Assembly (NCBI RefSeq): GCF_004519315.1
Contig: NZ_SOZE01000024.1
Span: forward strand, 1 to 64,000
Direction of reading: 5' to 3'
DNA from: Mucilaginibacter psychrotolerans
GTDB lineage: Bacteria > Bacteroidota > Bacteroidia > Sphingobacteriales > Sphingobacteriaceae
Length of the DNA stretch: 64,000 nucleotides
Below, piece after piece: positions 56,998-64,000 of the stretch. Position 1 is the stretch's first letter, and every line of letters begins with the position of its first letter. The notes below the pieces were generated by a model. The model was not told the origin of the DNA. It searched no databases and saw only the letters and a list, made by a program, of their open reading frames with translations. Both the position numbers and the translations under genes were made by a program.

Positions 56998-59454
56998 TTA
57001 AAAACTCAAACCAATCCGCACCGCATTATCCACCTTGCCGCCCTGGTTAAAGGCCATGCCATACATTACCCTGATGCCGGTATTAGTCTGTAAGCCGAAA
57101 CCCAGTTCGGTATAATGTTTTAGGGTTGGCGTGTACAGGTAATTCACATCAATTATCTCTTGTAGTTTCAGTTTGCGTATGAGCGGTATCTTATTGGTGA
57201 TGAAGCCCGAGAAGTTGTGCTCCAGGTGGCCCTCCAGGTATTTGTCGCCGGTGCTGTAGCGGTAATAATCTAACAACAGGAAGTGGTTGATGCCCGAACT
57301 GTAAAACAGTACCTGGTTGCCCGAGAAGTGCTTGTAATCGGTATAAAACAGGCTGTTGGCGTTGAAGAATTTGCCTGCACCTATATAAAAACTGGTTTTG
57401 CCATAAAAGCCTAGCGGTATATCTGTTTTGGAGATATCGGCCGATAACAGCGTATAATCCACATCTGATCCTAACACATCCTTAATGCCCTTTGTGATGT
57501 TGAAGCCGATAGTAGGGTATTTGGATGGCAAATAGCGACGGCCGTTGGGATAAGTTTCGTACTTGTTGCTGAAATCGTAGCTGGTACGCAGACTCAGCTT
57601 GAACGACTGGTTCTGCGGAAACAAAGGCGCATCCAGCGCTGGGTTCAGCGGGTTGTTAGAGGTAAACTCATTTCCCTTGGGGTGGAACAGGCTGTAATTG
57701 GCGGTGTTGGGCAGCCATTTCCGGTCGGCCCATTCTATCGTTCCGCTGGCCAGCCAGCCGCCGCTGATGCGGGTAGAGAGGCTTGCCGAGGCAAACTTTT
57801 TCTGATAAAGTTTCTGGTAGTTCTCGCGATCGAGAAGCGTATAGACTGTATTCTCAAAACGGGTAACGGGCTCGCGGGTGTTCATATCCACTACATCCGA
57901 ACCTCCGGCTACGTTCAGGGTAAAAGGCCCGGCAGGCAAGGTTATGCCGCCGCTGCCGTAAAACAACTTATTGCCAAAACCGTATCCGGCCCTGCCGTAA
58001 ATCGAAAGGTATTTGTTGTTCACGCTATCAATCTGTTTGGTGTACGAGCCGCCGTAATGCAGCGCGAAGCCCTGCACGGTATTATAAAACACCGAGCCTA
58101 ATACCGAATTAAGGTTGTAATACTCGTGCTCATATCGGTTGCGGTGCTGGTAGCCGCTCAGCAGCAGCTTATTTAAACTTACTTTGTTGTTCTCGCGGTC
58201 CAGCGAATCCAGGTAGGGTTTCGATTCGCGCTTGGCGGCTAAAACGGCCTTGCGGGTATAATCTACCTTCTCTTCATTGGTGAGCGGTATGGGGCGTTGT
58301 TGGTCCCAAAAGGCCGAATCTTTTTTGTTTACGCCTTTGGTAATGCGCAATACCTCGGCAAACTGCTTCCTGTCCAGCTTGGGGTCTATGTCGTAATCTT
58401 TGTATATCGATATAAAATACCCGCCGATACGGAAGCCGAACAAGCCGCCAGTAAATTCGAATTTAATAGAGGCCGGCATCCAAACATTGTTGGTGACCGG
58501 TACGAATTGCTGATTTACCTTAAGCGTATCTACGAAGTTGATATTGCTTTTTTTGGTAATGGATAGGCCGAGGCTCTGCAAGCGCCAGCTATCTTCCAAT
58601 ATATAGATGTACCCGCTGAAGCAGGGGTCATACTCGCGGCGGGGAGTGACCTTTATCTTGTTGATGGTTTCGCCGTTCTCTATCGAGATGCCCATCCACT
58701 GGTATTTATAGTAAAACAGTGCATTATCGGCAATGGGCGATACCAGCGGGCGGTTGCTCAGGCCTTCCCACACCTGGGTGTTTTCGTAGAAATTCACCCG
58801 AAGGTCTGATGCTCGGTTAAAGCTGAATGCCTTATTACTGCCCGATACCTTGGACGAGATGAGTTCCTCGTGGATGTTATCCGGCCGCATATAGCTGAGT
58901 TTGGATTGCGACTCGGAAAGGTAGACGATCCCCGTGCGGTTGCTGTCCAGCCCCGCTTCTCGGGTGGCCTTCTGCACATCAAACATCAGGAACTTTTTTG
59001 GGGCCGCAAGCAGCTTTTGCAGGCCTTTGATATACACCTCGCAGGTATAAGCATTCACTGCATTGAGGTAGCCCTTACGCTTTTTGATGGCCTTGCGGAT
59101 AATCCCATAAGCAGGATCCTCTGCGCCGGAGCGTATAGTTACCTCCTTTATCTGGTACTCCTCGTTTTTTAGGGTGATGCTGATGCTTTGGTTAGCTTTT
59201 AAATCCAGCGTGCGGCTCTCCTGTCGGTAGCCCAAGGCCCTGAACTGCAGTTCGTAAGTGCCGGTCTTCAGGTTGATGCTGTATTCGCCCTCGCTGTTGG
59301 CCGATGTGCCCTTGGTGGTATTCTTCACATAAACCGTTGCAAAGGGGATGGGCTTGCCATCATCAGCCGTTATTTTGCCGCTGAGCGTAACTTCCTGGGC
59401 GGACAATTTGAGCGTAAATAGGGTTATTAGGACGAGGAGTAGGGTTTGTTTCAT
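56998..59454 (-). CDS. DUF5686 protein with carboxypeptidase-regulatory-like domain (outer-membrane)
   Basis: 818 residues from the ATG ending at 59454 (the longer frame to 59541 lacks a signal peptide). Signal peptide 1-20 ('LLLVLITLFTLKLSAQ'), then a carboxypeptidase-regulatory-like domain with a TonB-receptor-style pattern (about 22-100, 'TVYVKNTTKGTSANSEGEYS'), then the DUF5686 region ending in barrel-like strands. This family is common in Bacteroidota outer membranes; its role is not defined. A strong terminator and a palindrome lie upstream, separating it from the aldo/keto reductase gene. Confidence 0.88.
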   Translation of the reverse strand: MKQTLLLVLITLFTLKLSAQEVTLSGKITADDGKPIPFATVYVKNTTKGTSANSEGEYSINLKTGTYELQFRALGYRQESRTLDLKANQSISITLKNEEYQIKEVTIRSGAEDPAYGIIRKAIKKRKGYLNAVNAYTCEVYIKGLQKLLAAPKKFLMFDVQKATREAGLDSNRTGIVYLSESQSKLSYMRPDNIHEELISSKVSGSNKAFSFNRASDLRVNFYENTQVWEGLSNRPLVSPIADNALFYYKYQWMGISIENGETINKIKVTPRREYDPCFSGYIYILEDSWRLQSLGLSITKKSNINFVDTLKVNQQFVPVTNNVWMPASIKFEFTGGLFGFRIGGYFISIYKDYDIDPKLDRKQFAEVLRITKGVNKKDSAFWDQQRPIPLTNEEKVDYTRKAVLAAKRESKPYLDSLDRENNKVSLNKLLLSGYQHRNRYEHEYYNLNSVLGSVFYNTVQGFALHYGGSYTKQIDSVNNKYLSIYGRAGYGFGNKLFYGSGGITLPAGPFTLNVAGGSDVVDMNTREPVTRFENTVYTLLDRENYQKLYQKKFASASLSTRISGGWLASGTIEWADRKWLPNTANYSLFHPKGNEFTSNNPLNPALDAPLFPQNQSFKLSLRTSYDFSNKYETYPNGRRYLPSKYPTIGFNITKGIKDVLGSDVDYTLLSADISKTDIPLGFYGKTSFYIGAGKFFNANSLFYTDYKHFSGNQVLFYSSGINHFLLLDYYRYSTGDKYLEGHLEHNFSGFITNKIPLIRKLKLQEIIDVNYLYTPTLKHYTELGFGLQTNTGIRVMYGMAFNQGGKVDNAVRIGLSF

Positions 59455-59532
59455 CAGGCGCGGTATTGTTTTGCTAAGATGTAGCTTATCTGTTAAACTT
59501 TTTAGACGCGCTTTGTTAATTATTGTTAAAGC

Positions 59533-59574
59533 AAAGGGCATATTTAAGTTTTTAACTTAAATATGCCCTTTTTT
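59533..59574. terminator. Bidirectional terminator-like hairpin
   Basis: A perfect 18-base-pair stem (59533-59550 with 59554-59571) around a TTT loop, outer sequence AAAGGGCAT...ATGCCCTTT, followed by T on the plus strand and by short T runs on the minus strand. It lies between the aldo/keto reductase stop and the DUF5686 start on the minus strand. Confidence 0.8.
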
Positions 59575-59577
59575 GGC

Positions 59578-59608
59578 TATAGCGATGGGTTTAAAACCCA
59601 TCGCTATA
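59578..59608. repeat. Perfect 31-nt palindrome next to the terminator
   Basis: TATAGCGATGGGTTT and its exact complement separated by one A (59593). The core GCGATGGGTTT...AAACCCATCGC has no loop and would fold as a cruciform or as a double-stranded protein site. Confidence 0.85.
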
Positions 59609-59639
59609 ATAGCTTTCGCTAAACTGAAAACTTTACCGT

Positions 59640-60647
59640 TTAAGCCTGTGTTCTATAGTCACCCAGTATCACCTCTATTTTCGCCAGTTCATCTGCCGAA
59701 AATTCGATATTATCCAAAGCCTTCAACGAATCTGCCAGTTGCGCGGCTTTGCTGGCACCGATGAGTACCGAGGTTACGCGACTGTCTTTCAGCAACCAGG
59801 CCAATGCCATTTGCGCCAAAGTTTGGCCGCGTTGTAAAGCCAGTTCATTAAGTGCTTTTATTTTGCTAATCACTTCGTCGGTTACCGAACTGGTTTGCAA
59901 AAAGCCGGTTGATTTTGCGGCGCGCGAATCTTCGGGGATGCCGTGCAGGTATTTGTCGGTGAGCATACCCTGCGCCAATGGCGAAAAGGGGATGCAGCCC
60001 ACGCCCTCGTTGCCCAAAACATCCAGCAGGCCTTCTTCGGCATCGCGCACAAACATGGAGTACTTAGGCTGATGGATGAGGCATGGGGTACCCAGTTGTT
60101 TCAGTATATCTATGGCTTTAGCAGCTTCTTCTGCGTTGTAGTTAGAGATACCGGCATATAATGCCTTGCCCTGGCGCACGATCAGGTCTAATGCCGACAT
60201 GGTTTCTTCCAGCGGGGTGTCCGGATCCGGGCGGTGGTGGTAAAATATGTCTACATAATCCAGTCCCATGCGTTTCAGGCTTTGGTCCAGGCTGCTTACC
60301 AGGTATTTTTTGGATCCCCATTCACCGTAAGGGCCTGCCCACATATGGTAGCCTGCCTTGGTAGAGATGATCATCTCGTCGCGGTAACCGGCGAAATCTT
60401 CTTTCAATAGCTTACCGAAGTTGGTTTCGGCAGAGCCGGGGGGCGGACCGTAATTGTTGGCCAGGTCGAAATGGGTGATGCCGCTATCGAAAGCGAGGTG
60501 CAGTATCTGGCGAAAGTTCTCCATTACATCTACATGCCCGAAATTGTGCCAAAGGCCGAGAGAAATTGCGGGTAGTTTGATGCCACTATTACCGCAGCGG
60601 CGGTATTGCATTTTATCGTAACGTTGCGGTGAGGGTTGGTACGTCAT
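59640..60647 (-). CDS. Aldo/keto reductase (L-glyceraldehyde-3-phosphate reductase / YghZ-type)
   Basis: 335 residues. TIM-barrel AKR with D61 and Y66 ('FDLANNYGPPPGSAE'), K97 ('ISTKAGYH') and H138 ('FYHHRPD') as the tetrad. The N-terminal 'RRCGNSGIKLPAISLGLWHN' and the SAE block after Y66 are characteristic of the YghZ/GpR group, which reduces L-glyceraldehyde 3-phosphate and methylglyoxal with NADPH. Membership is clear; the physiological substrate is inferred. A stem-loop-rich gap separates it from the DUF5686 gene. Confidence 0.93.
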   Translation of the reverse strand: MTYQPSPQRYDKMQYRRCGNSGIKLPAISLGLWHNFGHVDVMENFRQILHLAFDSGITHFDLANNYGPPPGSAETNFGKLLKEDFAGYRDEMIISTKAGYHMWAGPYGEWGSKKYLVSSLDQSLKRMGLDYVDIFYHHRPDPDTPLEETMSALDLIVRQGKALYAGISNYNAEEAAKAIDILKQLGTPCLIHQPKYSMFVRDAEEGLLDVLGNEGVGCIPFSPLAQGMLTDKYLHGIPEDSRAAKSTGFLQTSSVTDEVISKIKALNELALQRGQTLAQMALAWLLKDSRVTSVLIGASKAAQLADSLKALDNIEFSADELAKIEVILGDYRTQA

Positions 60648-60679
60648 GGTATTTAGTTTGTGGGGCTAAGGTAGGGGAT

Positions 60680-60820
60680 TTTGTCAGAATCAGAATTTAC
60701 AGAATGAGAGAATTTTCAGAATAACAACAATGTCAGGTCCTGCCGCCAACGTTATGGGTTTGTCAATAATTCTGTTAATTTTAAAATTCTGTAAACGGCG
60801 CAGCCTTCTTGAGCGCCGTT
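60680..60820. repeat. CAGAATTT word tract and GC hairpin
   Basis: AATCAGAATTTACAGAAT on the left is answered by AATTCTGTTAATTTT and AAATTCTGTAAA on the right. At 60794-60820 there is AACGGCGC-(11 bases)-GCGCCGTT. Lies between divergent genes, so the GC hairpin may be a repeat rather than a terminator. Confidence 0.5.
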
Positions 60821-60855
60821 GCAAGCAATTAACCGAAAAATCCTGATTCAGACTT

Positions 60856-61377
60856 ATGCAAATCTTCGCCGAAACCCCACGCCTCATCCTTCGCGAACTG
60901 CTCCCTAACGATGTAGCCGGTATGTTTGAACTTGATAGCGACCCAGAGGTGCACCGTTACCTGGGCAATAAGCCCATCAAAACCATGCAGGAAGCCGCTG
61001 ATATGATTGCTTACGTAAGGCAGCAGTATGCCGATTATGGCATAGGCCGCTGGGCCGTAATAGAAAAGGCCACCGGCGACTTCACCGGCTGGGCCGGACT
61101 CAAATTCACCACCGAGGAGCGCAACGGGCACAGCAACTATTACGATGTGGGCTACCGTTTCATCAAACGTTATTGGGGCAAAGGTTACGCCACCGAAGCC
61201 GCAATAGCCTCGGTTCAGTATGGGTTTGAGGTATTAAAACTCGATGAAATATTCGGCATGGCCGATGTGGAGAATATCGCATCAAACAAAGCACTGCAAA
61301 AGGCCGGGCTAAAGTATGTGGAGGATTTTGATTATGCGGGGATAAGGCATAGCTGGTATTGTTTGCTTTCTTTATGA
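60856..61377 (+). CDS. GNAT-family N-acetyltransferase (RimJ/RimL-like)
   Basis: 173 residues. 'ETPRLILRELLPNDVAGMFE' is the typical RimL/RimJ-like start; 'KRYWGKGYATEAAIASVQYG' is motif A with the acetyl-CoA-binding G-K-G-Y-A-T-E; 'VENIASNKALQKAGLKYVED' follows. This group acetylates N-terminal or side-chain amines (ribosomal proteins or small molecules). Target unknown. Transcribed alone. Confidence 0.93.
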   Translation: MQIFAETPRLILRELLPNDVAGMFELDSDPEVHRYLGNKPIKTMQEAADMIAYVRQQYADYGIGRWAVIEKATGDFTGWAGLKFTTEERNGHSNYYDVGYRFIKRYWGKGYATEAAIASVQYGFEVLKLDEIFGMADVENIASNKALQKAGLKYVEDFDYAGIRHSWYCLLSL

Positions 61378-61549
61378 TAACTCACCTTATGAACAACATC
61401 GCAAAAAGCTATATCAGGCCAAATTTTTAAAAAAGAATGTCACAAATTATTTAGATGTGTTTGCTTTGGTTTATTACCAATTAAGTTTGTTTTAGGTGCA
61501 AATCTTCATTAAAATTGAAGGTTGCTTACCCATTTAAAACCCACGTTAA

Positions 61550-64000
61550 ATGATAACATCTATCAAACAACATTTAAAACAAATAATAGAATCTCCCGAG
61601 GTTAGTACTGCCGAATACCGCAGTGCCAAAATGATGTATGTCAATGGCAATTGCCAAATTTTAAGCCGCTCGGCAAATGGTTTCGATGTTTTGGTTGATG
61701 ATGAAGATGGCGAGGGTCTTGAACTCCGCATCATAGCGCATGAGGACGCGCCCCTCCAATATTTAATCAATGGCAAACCTGCCGCATGGGATAGTTATGG
61801 TGTTGCCGCACTAATGCAAATTGACGAGGAACTGGAAAAAACAAATCCAAAGCCCATACCCGAAGGTAAAGCATATACCCGTGAAGGAATGGTGAAGCGG
61901 GTATTGGCCGAGCGCCGGGCCAAGGCTTTAAAGGCTAAATACACCATTGATTTTGCCGATAATATTTATGGCGAGCACGTGCTAATTACAGAGAAAGGCG
62001 TCCGCTACAAAATAACACTCCGCGATTTTAAAAACGAGACGGGATACATTGATAACCCCGACCTGAAATCAAATAAATTAGGAGTTACCAAACACCTGAT
62101 GTTTGCTTTTGCCGCACTAAAAGCAGATACCCGGCTTTATAAAAAACTGAAAAAGGTTTACCCCTTTGTGGAGATTTACCTCGATCCGCTGAACAACTAC
62201 CAAATTACCTGGCATTATCCGCACCAGTTGAAGCCCGCTGTAGCGCAGCTTATGGATACATATTTTAAAGGTAAAACTTATATAGAGGAACAGGCCACCG
62301 GCGATTTTCTGAATTTTATAGTAAGTGCCCGCGAATTTCCGCACATTATGGTTCGGCCGGAAGTAGACGAGAAAGTGAAGCGCCATTGGGATAAAGAAAT
62401 GCTTGTACTGGCACAAAAGGAAGGCGATTTGGATTTTTCGCTGCTGAAAACAAGCCTGTTTCCATACCAGGAAGAGGGCGTAGCTTTTGCTACCTTTAAA
62501 GAAGGTGCCATTATAGCCGATGAAATGGGTTTGGGAAAAACCATACAGGCCATTGCTACTGCAGTAATGAAAAAGAAACTTTTTGGCTTTACCCGCACCC
62601 TTATTATCTGCCCGGCTTCGCTAAAGGAACAATGGAAACAGGAAATTGAAAAATTTTGTTACGAGGAAGCGGTAATTGCCGATGGCCTGCCCGAGCAACG
62701 TTTTAGCGTTTACCGTGATAGCAAGGCTTATTTCATTATTGTGAATTATGAAACCGTATTGCGCGACTGGCGGGAAATGAACCGTATGGAAACCGATTTC
62801 ATCATTTTAGATGAGGCGCAAAAAATAAAAAACTTCACAACCATCACATCACAAAGCATTAAGCTGCTTGAGAAAAAGCATGCCCTGGTGATTACAGGTA
62901 CGCCGATAGAAAACCGGCTGATCGATCTTTATTCCATCGTGCAATTTATAGATCCGCAGTACCTGGCTCCTTTATGGGAGTTTTCGTATCAATATTGTTA
63001 TTTTGATGAAACTAAAGCTGATAAGATAACTGGATATTACAACCTGCAGCAACTGAATGAGCGCCTGAAACCCATACTACTGCGGCGGGAAAAGAGAAAG
63101 GTGATAAAGGAGTTGCCAAAAGTAACGGAGATAACCGTGCCGGTGGATATGCACCCGGAGCAGGCGATGTATCATGGCAGTTACGCAAAAGGGATAGCAA
63201 CTATATTGCGAAAAAAATTTATTTCGCCGTTTGATCTGCAAAAGTTGATGCTACTGATGAGCAACATGCGCATGGTTTGCGATTCTACTTTTTTGGTAGA
63301 TAAAGAATCCTATATATCGCCTAAGCTTCACGAACTGAAACATATCCTGCTTGAAAAATTAGACCTGCCAAATAACAAAAAAAAGGTAATCATTTTTTCG
63401 GAATGGGTTACCATGTTAAACCTTATAGGCAAAATGCTGCACGAGTGCGGCATCGGTTTCTCGCAGTTGAGCGGGCAGGTGGCTATTCGTAACCGGGATA
63501 AACTGGTGAAAAAATTTGAAAGCGAAGACGAATGCCAGGTGTTTCTTTCAACCGAAGCCGGTGGTGCCGGGCTAAATCTGCAAGTGGCAGATACGGTTAT
63601 TAATTTTGAAGTGCCCTGGAACCCCGCAAAGAAAAACCAGCGGATAGGCCGGATAGACAGGCTTGGGCAGCTTAGCAAACACTTAACGGTTATTAACCTC
63701 ATTACCAAAAACTCTATCGAAGTAAAAATTGCATCGGGCCTAACGCTTAAGCAAAACCTGTTTGATGGGGTACTGAACAATGATAATGGCATAGATGAAG
63801 TAGATTTTTCAGCATCAGGGAAGTCGCAATTTTTAAAAGAAATGGAAAGCGTGATAGAAGGCTTTGCCGCCGCGCCGACTGAAGACCTGGTGCCTGATGA
63901 AATAGAAGCGGTGCCTGAAACTATGGATGCCATTATTGCCGATGAAGGCGACCCGCAATTGCAAATTGCTGATGAAGTGACCGAAACAGCACAGCGGTTG
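61550..64000 (+). CDS. SNF2-family DEAD/DEAH-box helicase (3-prime end outside the window)
   Basis: 817 residues visible, no stop before 64000. Residues 1-300 form an uncharacterised N-terminal region. The SNF2 motor follows: motif I 'ADEMGLGKTIQAI' (D324 to T331), motif Ia 'ICPASLKEQW', motif II 'LDEAQ' (421-424), 'ITGTPIENRLIDLYSI', then the second lobe with 'KVIIFSEWVTMLN', 'FLSTEAGGAGLNLQVADTVI' and motif VI 'NQRIGRIDRLGQ' (about 696-707). ATP-driven remodelling or translocation on DNA is expected. SNF2 proteins of this kind are housekeeping-like or part of mobile defence sets. No defence partner lies upstream within the window, and what follows is not visible. Confidence 0.92.
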   Translation, partial: MITSIKQHLKQIIESPEVSTAEYRSAKMMYVNGNCQILSRSANGFDVLVDDEDGEGLELRIIAHEDAPLQYLINGKPAAWDSYGVAALMQIDEELEKTNPKPIPEGKAYTREGMVKRVLAERRAKALKAKYTIDFADNIYGEHVLITEKGVRYKITLRDFKNETGYIDNPDLKSNKLGVTKHLMFAFAALKADTRLYKKLKKVYPFVEIYLDPLNNYQITWHYPHQLKPAVAQLMDTYFKGKTYIEEQATGDFLNFIVSAREFPHIMVRPEVDEKVKRHWDKEMLVLAQKEGDLDFSLLKTSLFPYQEEGVAFATFKEGAIIADEMGLGKTIQAIATAVMKKKLFGFTRTLIICPASLKEQWKQEIEKFCYEEAVIADGLPEQRFSVYRDSKAYFIIVNYETVLRDWREMNRMETDFIILDEAQKIKNFTTITSQSIKLLEKKHALVITGTPIENRLIDLYSIVQFIDPQYLAPLWEFSYQYCYFDETKADKITGYYNLQQLNERLKPILLRREKRKVIKELPKVTEITVPVDMHPEQAMYHGSYAKGIATILRKKFISPFDLQKLMLLMSNMRMVCDSTFLVDKESYISPKLHELKHILLEKLDLPNNKKKVIIFSEWVTMLNLIGKMLHECGIGFSQLSGQVAIRNRDKLVKKFESEDECQVFLSTEAGGAGLNLQVADTVINFEVPWNPAKKNQRIGRIDRLGQLSKHLTVINLITKNSIEVKIASGLTLKQNLFDGVLNNDNGIDEVDFSASGKSQFLKEMESVIEGFAAAPTEDLVPDEIEAVPETMDAIIADEGDPQLQIADEVTETAQRL

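Noticed and set aside
61550-64000. SNF2 helicase as part of a phage-defence island
   Set aside because: No methylase, nuclease or other defence gene lies next to it inside the window, and the downstream side is not visible.
1-64000. tRNA, rRNA, prophage or biosynthetic gene cluster
   Set aside because: No cloverleaf-like segment, rRNA stretch, phage structural genes or modular synthases were recognised by eye; a tRNAscan or Infernal run would settle small RNAs.

Overview
Organism. The window looks like a chromosomal segment of a Bacteroidota member, most likely family Sphingobacteriaceae (Mucilaginibacter- or Pedobacter-like). Supporting signs are a protein with a type IX secretion C-terminal sorting domain, several outer-membrane barrels with carboxypeptidase-regulatory-like N-terminal domains, a DUF5686 protein, a Porin_10-type porin, few Shine-Dalgarno sequences, and several TAnnTTTG (-7) promoter boxes. 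No rRNA, tRNA, prophage, CRISPR array or biosynthetic cluster was recognised. Most of the window is housekeeping and envelope genes; the unusual content sits in small modules and in the intergenic DNA. || Layout. 1-10 kb: lectin-like secreted protein, DASH cryptochrome, 2-oxoglutarate dehydrogenase E1 and E2 (E2 with two lipoyl domains), an orphan HigA-like regulator under a perfect palindromic operator, and two secreted proteins. 10-16 kb: minus-strand lpxK / purine nucleoside phosphorylase / porin operon, a DUF433-DUF5615 toxin-antitoxin pair, a class A beta-lactamase-like enzyme and a VOC protein. 16-24.5 kb: outer-membrane receptor-like protein, engB, UbiA-type prenyltransferase, Crp/Fnr regulator, NAD-dependent epimerase, EamA transporter and a RES-Xre toxin-antitoxin module. 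24.5-33 kb: M3 oligoendopeptidase, DUF4291, PAP2 phosphatase, amino acid permease, then an accessory stretch of unrecognised small genes, hairpin repeats and a RelE-type toxin-antitoxin pair. 33-42 kb: Kup potassium transporter, a T9SS-sorted protein, FAH-family enzyme, M23 peptidase, an inserted orphan membrane gene, Bcp peroxiredoxin, then an ECF sigma factor operon with a seven-repeat membrane protein and a Spy-like protein. 42-46.5 kb: DUF1634 and KTSC proteins, then a RAYT transposase with its tandem REPIN array, bracketed by two copies of the 3-prime end of an outer-membrane receptor gene. 46.6-61 kb: alpha/beta hydrolase, DinB, DUF885 lipoprotein, a MITE-like element, an overlapping guaA / lipoprotein / RsmB-type methyltransferase operon, acetyltransferases, VOC, DUF5686 and aldo/keto reductase. 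61.5 kb to the end: an SNF2-family helicase running off the window. || Most interesting signals. (1) ECF sigma factor followed by a membrane protein with seven ~31-residue PxxYF repeats. (2) The RAYT/REPIN unit, whose REPs carry the expected GTAG head, lying between two receptor tails. (3) An orphan membrane gene bracketed by an exact 28-bp duplication of the neighbouring gene end. (4) A 195-bp MITE-like element with 17-bp terminal inverted repeats. (5) A genome-wide-looking habit of filling intergenic gaps with self-complementary low-complexity words, plus perfect palindromes and a hairpin trio whose arms covary. All functional assignments come from motif and family recognition by eye, without database searches.
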